DNA from: Pseudomonadota bacterium
GTDB lineage: Bacteria > Pseudomonadota > Gammaproteobacteria > Eutrophobiales > Eutrophobiaceae
NCBI GenBank assembly: GCA_013112535.1
Contig: JABFGI010000002.1
Coordinates: forward strand, 310,001 to 374,000
DNA length: 64,000 nucleotides
Direction: 5' to 3'
Position numbers and translations under genes: made by a program. This document shows positions 45,407-56,976 of this stretch, piece after piece. The notes beneath the pieces are model-generated. The model had not been told where the DNA came from and made no database searches. It saw only the letters and a list, made by a program, of their open reading frames with translations. The first letter of the stretch is position 1, and every line of letters begins with the position of its first letter.

Positions 45407-46744
45407 GTGCTGATTGATGTCAAAGTACCCGTTTTAGCAGAGTCAGTCGCTGAAGCAACATTAATGACCTGGCAGAAACGCGCCGGAGAACAAGTAAAAC
45501 GCGGCGATAATTTGATAGACATAGAAACCGATAAAGTCACACTTGAGGTGTCCGCCTTGAATGACGGTGTGATCACTGAAATATTAAAAGATGACGGTGA
45601 AATTGTTCTAAGCGATGAAGTTATTGCACGAATTGATACTGAAGCAAAAGCGGGTGCGTCTGCTACAAATGAGCCTGAACCAGAACCAGAACAACAATCA
45701 CTTCCTGAAATGGATGCAAAAGCTGAAGAGCTATCTACAACAGATTTACCGAAATTAAGTCCAGCTGTTCGAAACCTTATGGAAGAACATCAATTAAGTA
45801 CTTCTGATATTTCTACAACTGCAGAACGTATTACTAAAGAAGATGTACTTCGACATATAGGTGGTGAAAGTAAAAAGACAGCGCCTGCAGCAAAACAAGA
45901 AGCCATAACACCATCTGTCGAAGCAGCAGCGCCTGCACCGCAAGCGCCTACTCCAATACCGGAAGTAGTCGAGAAAAAAGAAGTTGCAGCTAGTGCTCCT
46001 AAATCTACTGCGGCTGTACCTGTTTTAACCAGCAGTACCGGTGACAGACCGGAAGAAAAAGTACCAATGACACGTTTACGTAAACGTGTTGCAGAAAGAT
46101 TACTCAGTGCACAACAGGAAAACGCCATATTAACGACATTCAATGAAGTCAATATGAAACCTGTTATGGATATTCGTAATAAATATAAAGATGAATTTGA
46201 AAAAATGCATGGCGTTAAACTTGGATTCATGTGTTTCTTTACGCGCGCTGTTATTGAAGCATTAAAAAAATTCCCTGTTATTAATGCATCAGTTGATGGT
46301 GAAAATATTATTTATCATGGTTACTTCGATATCGGTATTGCCGTGAGTTCCCCCAGGGGCCTGGTTGTACCGATTGTTAGAGATGCTGATGCACTTTCTT
46401 TGGCAGAAATAGAATCTAAAATCAGGGAGTATGGTAGCAAAGCTCAGGATGGAAAACTAAATATTGATGAATTAACCGGTGGTACATTTACTATTACCAA
46501 TGGTGGTGTATTCGGTTCTCTCTTATCAACGCCAATTATAAATCCACCTCAGAGTGCGATACTGGGCATGCATTCTATTCAACAACGCCCTGTAGCTGAA
46601 AACGGTGAAGTTGTTATCAGACCGATGATGTACATTGCCTTGTCTTACGATCATCGCATTATCGATGGTCGTGAAGCAGTTCAGTTCCTCGTATCGATCA
46701 AACAACAACTGGAAGATCCTGCTCGTCTTTTATTGCAACTTTAA
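45407..46744 (+). CDS. sucB: Dihydrolipoamide succinyltransferase (E2)
   Basis: E2 core of the 2-oxoglutarate dehydrogenase complex, 445 residues. The GTG start at 45407 has AAGGAG upstream. The lipoyl domain (about 1-78) carries the lipoyl Lys in [13 protein letters not shown] Pro/Glu-rich linker leads to the E3-binding domain (about 110-150, [15 protein letters not shown]), then an Ala/Pro linker and the catalytic domain (about 215-445) with the catalytic His in [15 protein letters not shown]. The order sucA-sucB-lpdA is a normal complex operon. Confidence 0.96.
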   Translation: MLIDVKVPVLAESVAEATLMTWQKRAGEQVKRGDNLIDIETDKVTLEVSALNDGVITEILKDDGEIVLSDEVIARIDTEAKAGASATNEPEPEPEQQSLPEMDAKAEELSTTDLPKLSPAVRNLMEEHQLSTSDISTTAERITKEDVLRHIGGESKKTAPAAKQEAITPSVEAAAPAPQAPTPIPEVVEKKEVAASAPKSTAAVPVLTSSTGDRPEEKVPMTRLRKRVAERLLSAQQENAILTTFNEVNMKPVMDIRNKYKDEFEKMHGVKLGFMCFFTRAVIEALKKFPVINASVDGENIIYHGYFDIGIAVSSPRGLVVPIVRDADALSLAEIESKIREYGSKAQDGKLNIDELTGGTFTITNGGVFGSLLSTPIINPPQSAILGMHSIQQRPVAENGEVVIRPMMYIALSYDHRIIDGREAVQFLVSIKQQLEDPARLLLQL

Positions 46745-46753
46745 TAGTATTAA

Positions 46754-48202
<1,449 letters not shown>

Positions 48203-48205
<3 letters not shown>

Positions 48206-48233
48206 ATTTAAGCTCGTTCAGGCCTTAAATTTA
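48203..48233 (+). terminator. Hairpin overlapping the lpdA stop codon
   Basis: TAAATTTAAG (48203-48212, which includes the stop codon) pairs perfectly with CTTAAATTTA (48224-48233) around an 11-base loop. The stem is AT-rich and no T-run follows, so it is a weak terminator or an mRNA end-stabilising stem. Confidence 0.35.
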
Positions 48234-48412
48234 GTTCAGCTACTACGGGTTAAGAGAAAAAAAACACATCCTTGTGTCGAAGATTCAGTGTATTCAAGAG
48301 GAGGTCATAAATAAGTACACTGTGTTTGCTTAAGAGATATGTATCCAATAAATACCTCATAGGGAAAGATAGTCTTTTTCAATTTCGTGCACAATACTTC
48401 TTTTATTGATAT

Positions 48413-48435
48413 ATTGTTTCATATAAAGAAACAAT
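48413..48435. promoter_or_regulatory. Palindromic operator upstream of the LysR gene
   Basis: ATTGTTTC (48413-48420) and GAAACAAT (48428-48435) are a perfect inverted repeat separated by 7 bases. It ends 10 bases before the LysR start codon. LysR regulators usually bind interrupted palindromes and repress their own genes, so this is a good candidate autoregulatory site. Confidence 0.5.
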
Positions 48436-48445
48436 AGAGGTCAAT

Positions 48446-49354
48446 ATGGATAAGGTAATGAGTATGCGAGTTTTCTCAGCAGTTGCTAAAAATAGTAGTT
48501 TTTCGTACGCGGCAAAAAAACTTTCTATTTCCAAAGCGATGGCCTCTAAACATGTACAAAATCTGGAGAACTCTCTTGGCGTAAGATTATTCAATAGAAC
48601 AACGCGTAAATTAAATTTGACTGATGTCGGTAATGCTTATTATGAGAAAGTAAATAATATTCTCGCCGAAATTGATGAAGCAGAGTTAGCAATTACTCAG
48701 CTCAATTCCGAACCAAAAGGTAAATTAAAAATAAAAGCACAACCTTCCTTTGGTGCCTTTCATCTTTCCCGTGCTTTATCAGTTTATCTAAAAAAATATC
48801 CAGAAGTTACAACGGAAATTGAACTTAGCAATCGCATGCCCGATCTGGTTGAGGATGGAATCGACCTGGCATTTCATGTCGGTGAACTAGATGATTCCAG
48901 TTTTGTTGCTCGCAAAATTGCCTCGGCCCGGCGAGTAGTTTGTGCTTCACCGTATTATTTGAAACAGAATGGTACTCCACAAAGTCCTGATGACTTATCA
49001 AAACACAATTGTATGATTTATGCACCGAGAACAGCCATGAATGAATGGGAGTTCATTAGAAATAATGAAAAAATTAAAATTGAAATTTCCGGCGATATTC
49101 AATGTAACGATGGTGACGCATTACGTATTTCCGCTATTCAGGGCTGCGGAATTGCACAACTGCCTACTTATATGGTCGGATTGGATATTCAAGCGGGCCG
49201 CTTAAAAGCGTTGCTCGAAGAATACGAGCCAGAAAAATTACCCCTTTATGCTATTTATAATCACAGAAAATACCTCTCTGCAAAAATACAAACCTTTATT
49301 GAATTTATGTATGAACTTTATCAGCCTGAGGCTTACTGGAATGAGTGGACATGA
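48446..49354 (+). CDS. LysR-family transcriptional regulator
   Basis: A 302-residue regulator. The N-terminal winged helix-turn-helix is clear: MRVFSAVAKNSSFSYAAKKLSISKAMASKHVQNLENSLGVRLFNRTTRKL in sequence. The C-terminal effector domain (about 90-295) is of the CrgA-like group, as VEDGIDLAFHVGELDDSSFVARKI and GDALRISAIQGCGIAQLPTYMV show. Its inducer and targets are unknown. It stands between lpdA and phaA, has its own palindrome upstream and is not coupled to either. Confidence 0.9.
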   Translation: MDKVMSMRVFSAVAKNSSFSYAAKKLSISKAMASKHVQNLENSLGVRLFNRTTRKLNLTDVGNAYYEKVNNILAEIDEAELAITQLNSEPKGKLKIKAQPSFGAFHLSRALSVYLKKYPEVTTEIELSNRMPDLVEDGIDLAFHVGELDDSSFVARKIASARRVVCASPYYLKQNGTPQSPDDLSKHNCMIYAPRTAMNEWEFIRNNEKIKIEISGDIQCNDGDALRISAIQGCGIAQLPTYMVGLDIQAGRLKALLEEYEPEKLPLYAIYNHRKYLSAKIQTFIEFMYELYQPEAYWNEWT

Positions 49355-49448
49355 TTTGAGTCAATTATGTCACAGCATATCTTGCTAGTAGTGCCACCAA
49401 ACTAATGGCAAACTAGATACAAAAATAACGTCAATATTAAGATCAAAA

Positions 49449-49511
49449 TTGCTGCATTGCACCAAACAATAACATTTGTTAGAATTGTGGCATATTGCTG
49501 CAGTGCATCAA
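49449..49511 (+). promoter_or_regulatory. Two TGC-rich direct repeats before phaA (candidate PhaR operators)
   Basis: TTGCTGCATTGCACCAA (49449-49465) and TTGCTGCAGTGCATCAA (49495-49511) are identical at 15 of 17 positions, and their starts are 46 bases apart. They end 86 bases before the phaA ATG. PhaR proteins of Paracoccus and Ralstonia bind TGC-rich sequences, and phaR is the third gene of this cluster. The repeats are seen directly; binding by PhaR is inferred. Confidence 0.6.
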
Positions 49512-49596
49512 TATTATTAAACCCGTACTGATATAGAGATATATGGTAGTAAATTCATAAATTTGACAATTAAACACATAGTTAGGAGTAATCAAA

Positions 49597-50778
49597 ATGG
49601 CAGATAACGTTGTTATCGTTGCGGCAGCACGCACAGCAGTAGGAAATTTTGGCGGTACCTTAGCAGGTTTACCGGCTCATACTCTTGGTGCAACTGTAAT
49701 TGCTGAAGTCGTAAAACGAGCAGGCATTAAACCAGAACAAGTCGATGAAGTTATTTTTGGACAAGTTTTAACAGCAGGCAGTGGACAAAATCCAGCTAGA
49801 CAAGCTGCAATACATGCAGGACTACCTAATTCTGTACCTAGTATGACAATAAATAAAGTTTGCGGTAGTGGTCTTAAAACCGTACATCTTGCAGCTCAAG
49901 CAATTAAGTGCGGTGATGCTGATATTATTATTGCCGGTGGTCAGGAAAATATGAGTCTCTCCCCCCATGTATTACCAAAATCCCGAAATGGTCAAAAAAT
50001 GGGAGACTGGAAAATGCAGGATTCCATGATAGTTGATGGTCTGTGGGACGCATTCAACAATTATCATATGGGTACGACCGCAGAGAATATTGCTAAACAA
50101 TATGATATCTCTCGAGAAGAGCAGGACGAATTCGCGGCAGCATCCCAACAAAAAACGGAAGCCGCACAAAAAGCCGGAAAATTTGATGAAGAAATCGTCC
50201 CTGTCGAAATACCGCAACGTAAAGGCGACCCAATAATTTTTTCAAAAGATGAATTCCCAAAAGCCGGGGTAACAGCGGAAGGTCTAACCAAGTTACGACC
50301 TGCTTTTGATAAGGAAGGTACGGTTACCGCGGCAAATGCATCTGGCATAAATGATGGTGCTGCTGCAGTTCTGGTCATGTCTGAAAGTAAGGCGAAAGAA
50401 TTAGGCCTGGAACCGATGGCAACGATTAAAGCATATTCAAGTGCCGGTGTAGATCCGGCTATAATGGGTACCGGCCCTATTCCTGCCAGTAAACTCTGCA
50501 TGGAAAAAGCAGGTTGGACTGTTGATGATCTTGATCTTGTTGAAGCAAATGAAGCATTCGCGGCTCAGGCAATATCGGTTAATCGTGATGTTGGCTGGGA
50601 TACAAACAAAGTAAACGTTAATGGTGGGGCGATTGCAATTGGTCATCCAATAGGAGCATCGGGTTGTCGTTGCCTTGTAACTCTTTTACATGAAATGAAA
50701 CGTAGTGATGCGAAAAAAGGTCTTGCCACACTTTGTATAGGTGGTGGTCAAGGTGTTGCACTGGCTGTTGAGAGGTAA
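49597..50778 (+). CDS. phaA: Acetyl-CoA acetyltransferase (beta-ketothiolase)
   Basis: Condenses two acetyl-CoA to acetoacetyl-CoA, first step of polyhydroxybutyrate synthesis. Length 393 is typical. The nucleophilic Cys is in [16 protein letters not shown], other motifs are [19 protein letters not shown] with its His, and the second Cys is in [20 protein letters not shown] precedes the ATG. phaB begins 6 bases after its stop, which supports the pha assignment over fatty-acid breakdown. Confidence 0.95.
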   Translation: MADNVVIVAAARTAVGNFGGTLAGLPAHTLGATVIAEVVKRAGIKPEQVDEVIFGQVLTAGSGQNPARQAAIHAGLPNSVPSMTINKVCGSGLKTVHLAAQAIKCGDADIIIAGGQENMSLSPHVLPKSRNGQKMGDWKMQDSMIVDGLWDAFNNYHMGTTAENIAKQYDISREEQDEFAAASQQKTEAAQKAGKFDEEIVPVEIPQRKGDPIIFSKDEFPKAGVTAEGLTKLRPAFDKEGTVTAANASGINDGAAAVLVMSESKAKELGLEPMATIKAYSSAGVDPAIMGTGPIPASKLCMEKAGWTVDDLDLVEANEAFAAQAISVNRDVGWDTNKVNVNGGAIAIGHPIGASGCRCLVTLLHEMKRSDAKKGLATLCIGGGQGVALAVER

Positions 50779-50784
50779 TCCATT

Positions 50785-51531
50785 ATGTCTAATCTAGAAG
50801 GTAAAATTGCATTAGTTACTGGTGGTACCGGTGGTATTGGTGCTGCGATATGTGTCAACCTTGCAGCAGCAGGTGCCAAGGTCGCGACTAATTACAGAAA
50901 CAAGGAAAAAGCCGAAGCATGGCAAAAAGAAGTAAAGGCACAAGGTTATGACATCATGATCTATCAGGCAGATGTTTCTGACTATGATGCCTGTGAAGCT
51001 ATGATCAAACAGGTCGAAGCTGATCTCGGGCCAATTGATATTCTGGTGAATAACGCGGGTATTACGAAAGACGGAATGTTCAAGAAAATGACCAAAGATA
51101 AATGGGATGCGGTCATGAAGATTAATGTGGACAGCCTGTTTAATGTCACCAGACATGTTGTTGAAGGTATGTCTGAACGTGGTTGGGGACGTATTATCAA
51201 CATTGCCTCGGTTAATGGCCAGAAAGGTCAAATGGGACAAACCAACTATACGACCTCCAAAGCTGGCATGCATGGTTTCACCAAGTCACTCGCACAGGAA
51301 GTTGCACGAAAAGGTGTAACAGTTAATACTGTCTCACCGGGCTATATTGCGACCGAGATGGTGATGGCTGTACCGGAAGATATTCGTAATCAGATTATCG
51401 CGGGTATTCCTGTCAACCGTTTAGGTAAATCAGAAGAAATTGCTGCTCTGGTTGGCTTTCTTTGTTCCGAAGAAGCCGGGTTTGCAACTGGCGCCGATTT
51501 TTCTATGAACGGCGGACAGCATATGTCTTAA
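50785..51531 (+). CDS. phaB: Acetoacetyl-CoA reductase
   Basis: NADPH-dependent SDR enzyme that makes (R)-3-hydroxybutyryl-CoA, 248 residues. The cofactor motif is ALVTGGTGGIGAAICVNLA, then NNAGITKDGMFKKM, and the catalytic Ser and Tyr-x-x-x-Lys are in IINIASVNGQKGQMGQTNYTTSKAG. The sequence GQTNYTTSKAGMHGFTK is characteristic of PhaB rather than FabG. The 12-base hairpin after it ends or attenuates the phaAB transcript. The PHA synthase gene is not in the window. Confidence 0.95.
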   Translation: MSNLEGKIALVTGGTGGIGAAICVNLAAAGAKVATNYRNKEKAEAWQKEVKAQGYDIMIYQADVSDYDACEAMIKQVEADLGPIDILVNNAGITKDGMFKKMTKDKWDAVMKINVDSLFNVTRHVVEGMSERGWGRIINIASVNGQKGQMGQTNYTTSKAGMHGFTKSLAQEVARKGVTVNTVSPGYIATEMVMAVPEDIRNQIIAGIPVNRLGKSEEIAALVGFLCSEEAGFATGADFSMNGGQHMS

Positions 51532-51538
51532 ACTTGTG

Positions 51539-51570
51539 ATAGCCTGATAGTTAATTAGCTATCAGGCTAT
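51539..51570 (+). terminator. Perfect 12-bp hairpin between phaB and phaR
   Basis: ATAGCCTGATAG (51539-51550) pairs perfectly with CTATCAGGCTAT (51559-51570) around an 8-base loop. No T-run follows, so termination may be partial and phaR may be expressed at a lower level than phaAB. Confidence 0.55.
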
Positions 51571-51595
51571 TATGAATATATACAGGTAACAATAA

Positions 51596-52081
51596 ATGTC
51601 AGAAGAAGAAAAGCGCATCATTAAAAAATATCCTAACCGACGTCTTTACGACACAGAAGAAAGTAAATACATCACGCTAGAGGATATAAAACAATTAGTC
51701 ACTGACAATAAAGAATTTATTGTCAAAGACGTAAAGTCTGAAGAAGACCTGACTAGAAGTATCCTCCTACAAATCATCATAGAACAGGAAGATGATGGTG
51801 AACCGCTTTTCACAACTCAGGCGCTGGCACATATTATTCGCTTCTATGGTGATTCAGTGCAGTCCGTTGCCGGTGATTATCTACAGAAAAGCATTAACCT
51901 GTTTGTTAATCAGCAAAAACAATTGCAGGATCAACTCCAATCAGCAGTTAATACTAATCCAATTTCTGCAATGGCTGAGCTTACGGAACAAAATCTCGAC
52001 ATGTGGAAAAAAATGCAGGAAAGTTTTTTCGAGAATGCGGTGAAACCACCTTTCTCAGCAGATAAAACCAAGGAAAAATAA
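51596..52081 (+). CDS. phaR: Polyhydroxyalkanoate synthesis repressor PhaR
   Basis: Repressor that binds both PHA granules and DNA, thereby releasing phasin and pha genes when polymer accumulates. Length 161. The N-terminal DNA-binding domain is clear: RIIKKYPNRRLYDTEESKYITLEDIKQLV. The PHB-accumulation regulatory domain follows with FIVKDVKSEEDLTRSILLQIIIEQE and LTTQALAHIIRFYG-like sequence. A Gln-rich helix follows. It ends 5 bases before the convergent purF. Confidence 0.95.
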   Translation: MSEEEKRIIKKYPNRRLYDTEESKYITLEDIKQLVTDNKEFIVKDVKSEEDLTRSILLQIIIEQEDDGEPLFTTQALAHIIRFYGDSVQSVAGDYLQKSINLFVNQQKQLQDQLQSAVNTNPISAMAELTEQNLDMWKKMQESFFENAVKPPFSADKTKEK

Positions 52082-52086
52082 TTCTG

Positions 52087-53601
52087 CTATTGATTTTTGG
52101 TTAAATCAGTTAAATCTTCATCAATATTATTTTTCTCTTTTGCAGAATCATTTCGCATTGATTCAATATGGGCAAGATAATCAGCACTGATATCACCAGT
52201 AACATATTCGCCAGTAAAACAGGATGTATCGAAAGACTTGATCGCTTGATTTCCTCTTTGAGCAGATTCAATTAAATCCTCAATATCCTGATAAATTAGC
52301 CAATCAGCGCCAATTGTTTCGGCTACCTCTTCAACACTCTTGTTAAAAGCGATCAATTCCGTAGGAGTTGGCATATCAATACCATAAACATTCGGATACC
52401 GAACTGGAGGAGCAGCAGAAGCAATATAAACACGCTTCGCACCTGCTTCCCTGGCCATTTGCACTATTTCTCTAGAAGTTGTGCCTCTGACGATAGAATC
52501 GTCAACAAGTAATACATTCTTACCTTTAAATTCAAGTTCAATTGCGTTCAGTTTTTGTCGGACTGATTTTTTTCGAATGCTTTGTCCTGGCATAATAAAC
52601 GTTCGTGGAATATATCTATTTTTCACAAAGCCTTCCCGGTACGCAACACCAAGCGCATTTGCTAAAGGTAATGCTGCAGGTCGACTGGAATCAGGAATAG
52701 GTATAACAACATCAATATCATGTTCAGGATTGAGCCTAAGAATTTTTTGGGCCAGTTTTTCACCCATTCTCAAGCGTGCTTTGTAAACAGAAATGCCATC
52801 GATAATAGAGTCAGGTCTGGCCAAGTATACATGTTCAAAAATGCAGGGACTGTAAACTGGATTTTCGGCGCATTGAAAAGTATGTAACTCACCTTCTACA
52901 GTTATAAATACAGCTTCACCTGGTTCAATATCACGCAAGCGTTGAAACTCAAGTGAATCAATAGCGACACTTTCAGAAGCTATGATGAACTCTGTACCTA
53001 TATCCGTTTTTCGTTCTCCAAAAATAACAGGTCTAATTCCATTAGGATCACGAAAACCCAGAATTCCTACCCCTGTAATCATAGCAACTGCTGCATAACC
53101 ACCCTTACAGCGTTGATGTAAACGTTGTACGGCCCTGAAAATATCTTTTGCTTGTAGAGCATCACGAGGTTTGCCAATTGAATTCAATTCATTAGCTAGA
53201 ATATTTAATAATACTTCAGAATCTGAATTTGTATTGATATGACGCAAATCATCACGCATTAGATCTTCTTTCAAAGTTTCTGCATTGGTCAAATTGCCAT
53301 TATGGGCAAGCGTAATACCATAAGGCGAATTAACATAAAAAGGCTGGGCCTCAGCAGAAGACTGACAACCGGCAGTAGGATAACGAACATGACCAATACC
53401 CATGTTGCCTTTAAGATTAAGCATATGCCGAGTATGAAAAACATCCTTTACAAGTCCGTTATCTTTTCTAAGATACAACTTACTGCCATCACTGGTCATC
53501 ATACCCGCCGCATCTTGTCCGCGATGTTGAAGAATGGTCAAGCCATCATATATAGCCTGATTTACCGGATTTTTAGCAACGATGCCAATTATGCCGCACA
53601 T
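52087..53601 (-). CDS. purF: Amidophosphoribosyltransferase
   Basis: First committed enzyme of purine synthesis, making phosphoribosylamine from PRPP and glutamine. Length 504. The N-terminal nucleophile Cys2 is in [14 protein letters not shown], and the glutaminase motif is [10 protein letters not shown]. The PRTase domain has [20 protein letters not shown] and [13 protein letters not shown]. It is the last gene of the minus-strand block and follows cvpA as in E. coli. Confidence 0.97.
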   Translation of the reverse strand: MCGIIGIVAKNPVNQAIYDGLTILQHRGQDAAGMMTSDGSKLYLRKDNGLVKDVFHTRHMLNLKGNMGIGHVRYPTAGCQSSAEAQPFYVNSPYGITLAHNGNLTNAETLKEDLMRDDLRHINTNSDSEVLLNILANELNSIGKPRDALQAKDIFRAVQRLHQRCKGGYAAVAMITGVGILGFRDPNGIRPVIFGERKTDIGTEFIIASESVAIDSLEFQRLRDIEPGEAVFITVEGELHTFQCAENPVYSPCIFEHVYLARPDSIIDGISVYKARLRMGEKLAQKILRLNPEHDIDVVIPIPDSSRPAALPLANALGVAYREGFVKNRYIPRTFIMPGQSIRKKSVRQKLNAIELEFKGKNVLLVDDSIVRGTTSREIVQMAREAGAKRVYIASAAPPVRYPNVYGIDMPTPTELIAFNKSVEEVAETIGADWLIYQDIEDLIESAQRGNQAIKSFDTSCFTGEYVTGDISADYLAHIESMRNDSAKEKNNIDEDLTDLTKNQ

Positions 53602-53639
53602 AGCAAACCTCTTGAAAAATTTTTATCCATTTTTTCTAC

Positions 53640-54143
53640 CTAATTTTTTGTCTGCTCATATGAGTGATATTCAATAACCGATTCCGGTAAAAAACTTGAA
53701 CTCCAGATACTAATACGTTCAAAAGGATCTGCCAATTTAGATTCTATCCACCACGACTCCTGAGGAAAGGCAGTAAACCCGGCTAAAAAAACAATTACGG
53801 CGACAATCAAACCTCCCAAACCCATCCCAAAAAACAGTCCCAGAATTCTATCTGCGGCAGTCAAACCTGTCTTCCCTAGTAATTTAACAATAAGAAAACT
53901 GATGCCGCTCATTATAAGCAAACTTAAAATAAACAAGGCAATGAATGCCAGTACCATCCTCAATATAGGTGTATCGACATGATTCTCTAATAAAGGAGAA
54001 AAATAGGGAACCAGTTTTATCGAAAGTCCAAGAGAAATAGCCCAGGATAATAATGAAAAGACGATATTTAGAAAACCATAAAATACACCGACTATCGCTG
54101 GTAGCGCAATCAGACTAAGAATCACTATATCGGCTGTAGACAT
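53640..54143 (-). CDS. cvpA: Colicin V production protein CvpA
   Basis: Inner-membrane protein of 167 residues with four predicted helices, first MSTADIVILSLIALPAIVGVFYGFL. The CvpA-family Gly-rich segment GLFFGMGLGGLIVAVIV is in the fourth. It is linked in other bacteria to envelope homeostasis and stress tolerance, not only to colicin V. The dedD-cvpA-purF order is conserved in Gammaproteobacteria. Confidence 0.93.
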   Translation of the reverse strand: MSTADIVILSLIALPAIVGVFYGFLNIVFSLLSWAISLGLSIKLVPYFSPLLENHVDTPILRMVLAFIALFILSLLIMSGISFLIVKLLGKTGLTAADRILGLFFGMGLGGLIVAVIVFLAGFTAFPQESWWIESKLADPFERISIWSSSFLPESVIEYHSYEQTKN

Positions 54144-54171
54144 ATTTAGCAGAGTCTTATCAAATTAATAA

Positions 54172-54777
54172 TCAAGGGTAACTTAAAACAATACCATCTA
54201 ACTTCATTTTTGCTTTTACTCTTTTTAATAAATCATCTGCATCAGAACGTAATATTTCAGGTCCTACTCTAACCCTGTAAGTCGTTTTACCATTTTTGGT
54301 TAATGGTTCAACAAATGCAGGAAAACCTTCTTTCCTTAATCTTAAATTTAATTTATCCGCATTCACTTTATCTGAAAAACTACCTAGCTGAACGACCCAG
54401 GCAGATAAGCCTACTTGTTTATCGCTTACTGTTTTTTTCTTGACTGATTTTTTATCTGAAACAGTATCATCGTTGGTGATTCCAGACTTTATAGCTGCAG
54501 CGCTATCAGTTTTGTCTGTTATTTCCTTTTCAATATCATTGTCCGACAGACTCTCATTAATTTCGCTTGTGGAAGTACTATCCTCAATAACTGGTTTTAA
54601 AGTATCATTTAAAGGTATCAATTTAGAATTAAATTTTTCTGTTGGTCTATCAGGAATATTCGTTTTTGTTATTGAAGTCGAATCGATAGGCCCGGTTAAA
54701 AGCATCGGTATAAAAATAACGGCAATTACAACAAGTACCGCAGCGCCAACTAATCGTTCTTTTAAACGTTGATGCAT
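54172..54777 (-). CDS. dedD: SPOR-domain protein, DedD-like
   Basis: A 201-residue cell-division accessory protein. One membrane helix (about 8-30, LVGAAVLVVIAVIFIPMLL) is followed by a Ser/Asp/Lys-rich linker and a C-terminal SPOR domain (about 125-200, LSAWVVQLGSFSDKVNADKLNLRLRKEGF and TTYRVRVGPE). SPOR domains bind denuded glycan strands at the septum. Its place between folC and cvpA is that of dedD in E. coli. Confidence 0.93.
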   Translation of the reverse strand: MHQRLKERLVGAAVLVVIAVIFIPMLLTGPIDSTSITKTNIPDRPTEKFNSKLIPLNDTLKPVIEDSTSTSEINESLSDNDIEKEITDKTDSAAAIKSGITNDDTVSDKKSVKKKTVSDKQVGLSAWVVQLGSFSDKVNADKLNLRLRKEGFPAFVEPLTKNGKTTYRVRVGPEILRSDADDLLKRVKAKMKLDGIVLSYP

Positions 54778-54781
54778 ACTT

Positions 54782-56098
54782 TCATTCCTTCAAATAGCGA
54801 AGTGCTGCGCCTACAGTCAGGAAAGAACCTGTAACAACAACTCTATCTCCCGATCTGGATGATTTATTTAAACACTCCAAAGCTTCTTCTACATCTTTAA
54901 ACTCTGACACATTTTCTTTAATACCTAACTCATCAAGATCAGACAAAAGCGTTTTCGCATCACTTCCTCTATCATCAGAAAGGGTAACTATACTCCAACT
55001 ATCTGCAGCTTCGCTTAATACTTTTAAAACTTCACGGTGATCTTTATCTTTCAACATACCCACTAATAAATGAGTTTTACCAACACACGGTATCTCTTTT
55101 AAATTCTTTACTAACACTTTTACCGATTGAGAGTTATGAGCCACATCCAGAATTTTTGCTACCTTTCCAGGAATTATTTGCATACGTCCATTAAGACGAA
55201 AACTGGTTAACCCCTGTTTGATATTGTCCTCGCTAACAGGATAGTCATGATGTATTTTTTCCAGAACTTTTAATACACCCGCAGCATTTTGCAGTTGAAA
55301 ATCACAATACTGCATAGGCCTTGGTAACTCTTCTAGAGAAAGATCCTCTGATTTCCATGACCACTTATCCTTATCAGTCGTATAATTATAATCACGTCCG
55401 GCTACACACAAAGGTGTGCCAAGTGCATTAGCACAGTCTAGTAAACTTTGGGGTGGTTCTGGATCGGAACAAACAGCCAGGGCCTTGTTTCTGAAAATAC
55501 CTGCTTTTTCTCGTGCTATACTTTCGCGGTTGTCGCCAAGCCATTGTTGATGATCGATATCAATACTGGTAACTAAAGCGACATCTGCATCAAGAACATT
55601 AACAGCATCTAATCTGCCTCCCAGTCCAACTTCAAGTATAGCCAACTCTACATTATGCTGACGAAATAAATCCAGTGCTGCCAGTGTACCGAACTCGAAA
55701 TATGTTAATGATATATCGCCTCGCGCCCTGTCAATTCGATCAAACGATTCACATAACTCTGTGTCTGATACTTCTTTTCCATTAATACAAATGCGTTCAT
55801 TATATTTAAGTAGATGAGGAGAAATATATCGCCCCACTTTATAATTTGCATTACGAAGTATTTTATCTAATAAAGTAATACTGGAACCCTTGCCGTTAGT
55901 TCCGGCAACACTAATGACATTGTAGGATGGCTTGAGCAAGCCCATATTATCAGCAACACGACGGCAACGTTCCAAACCTAGCTCTATGGCAGTGAAGTGT
56001 AAACTTTCCTGCCACTCCAACCACTTTTCCAAACGATTAAATCGTAGCTGACCTGATGCTATTCCTGACTTTGAGATTGATTTAATCTTGTTAGGCAT
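54782..56098 (-). CDS. folC: Dihydrofolate synthase/folylpolyglutamate synthase
   Basis: Bifunctional Mur-ligase-family enzyme that makes dihydrofolate and adds glutamates to it, 438 residues. The ATP site is ISVAGTNGKGSSITLLDKIL, followed by YISPHLLKYNERI and LEVGLGGRLDAVN. C-terminal motif: KILDVAHNSQSVKVL with the conserved His. It starts 14 bases after accD. Its stop is 4 bases before the dedD start. Confidence 0.95.
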   Translation of the reverse strand: MPNKIKSISKSGIASGQLRFNRLEKWLEWQESLHFTAIELGLERCRRVADNMGLLKPSYNVISVAGTNGKGSSITLLDKILRNANYKVGRYISPHLLKYNERICINGKEVSDTELCESFDRIDRARGDISLTYFEFGTLAALDLFRQHNVELAILEVGLGGRLDAVNVLDADVALVTSIDIDHQQWLGDNRESIAREKAGIFRNKALAVCSDPEPPQSLLDCANALGTPLCVAGRDYNYTTDKDKWSWKSEDLSLEELPRPMQYCDFQLQNAAGVLKVLEKIHHDYPVSEDNIKQGLTSFRLNGRMQIIPGKVAKILDVAHNSQSVKVLVKNLKEIPCVGKTHLLVGMLKDKDHREVLKVLSEAADSWSIVTLSDDRGSDAKTLLSDLDELGIKENVSEFKDVEEALECLNKSSRSGDRVVVTGSFLTVGAALRYLKE

Positions 56099-56112
56099 AG
56101 TTTTTAATCAAA

Positions 56113-56976
56113 TTAAATTGTCGTTTTTTTATCTGTTAGTAAAGATAAGATATTGGCAATCCTGTCACGCAACTCCCTTCGGTCAACAATCACATCTATG
56201 TCGCCATTTTCAAGTAAAAATTCACTACGTTGAAAACCTTCGGGCAAGGTCTCTCTAACCGTCTGTTCAATTACACGTGGACCAGCAAAACCAATTAAAG
56301 CGTCAGGCTCAGCTATATTAATATCTCCCAGAGTTGCCAGACTAGCAGAAACACCACCCATAGTTGGATCAGTTAAAACAGAAATATAGGGTAATTTTTT
56401 TTCACGTAATACAGATAATGCTGCTGCTGTTTTTGCCATTTGCATCAATGAAAATAATGCTTCCTGCATTCTTGCTCCACCACTCGTTGAAAAACAAATC
56501 AACGCTGCATTTTTTTCAATTGCTACATCAACAGCACGAATAAATTTTTCACCTACGACTGATCCCATTGAACCACCCATGAAATCAAACTCGAAAGCAC
56601 AGGCAACGACAGGCAAGCCTTTTAATTGACCCGTCATTGCAATCAACGCATCGTTTTCACCGGTTTTCTTTTGTGCCTGACTCAGTCTATTTTTATATGG
56701 TTTACTATCACGAAATTTTAAAACATCGACTGGTTTTACATCGCTCGCTATTTCTTCTTTATTTTCTTCGTCTAAAAATCGATCCAGACGAACGCGAGCA
56801 CTAATTCGCATGTGCTGATTACATTTAGGACAAACTTCCAGATTTCGGTCTAATTCAGCTCGATACAGTACCTCATTACAACCTTCACATTTGGTCCAGA
56901 TTCCTTCAGGTACCGTACGACGCGTATTCGCATTAGTCTTATTTCGTGACGGTAATATTTTTTTAAACCAACTCAT
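56113..56976 (-). CDS. accD: Acetyl-CoA carboxylase carboxyltransferase beta subunit
   Basis: Beta subunit of the carboxyltransferase in fatty-acid synthesis, 287 residues. The N-terminal zinc finger has the four Cys in [29 protein letters not shown] pattern (two CxxC pairs). The catalytic crotonase-like fold has [12 protein letters not shown] and [15 protein letters not shown], then [15 protein letters not shown] and [13 protein letters not shown]. The start directly follows the trpA stop. The partner accA is not in the window. Confidence 0.97.
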   Translation of the reverse strand: MSWFKKILPSRNKTNANTRRTVPEGIWTKCEGCNEVLYRAELDRNLEVCPKCNQHMRISARVRLDRFLDEENKEEIASDVKPVDVLKFRDSKPYKNRLSQAQKKTGENDALIAMTGQLKGLPVVACAFEFDFMGGSMGSVVGEKFIRAVDVAIEKNAALICFSTSGGARMQEALFSLMQMAKTAAALSVLREKKLPYISVLTDPTMGGVSASLATLGDINIAEPDALIGFAGPRVIEQTVRETLPEGFQRSEFLLENGDIDVIVDRRELRDRIANILSLLTDKKTTI

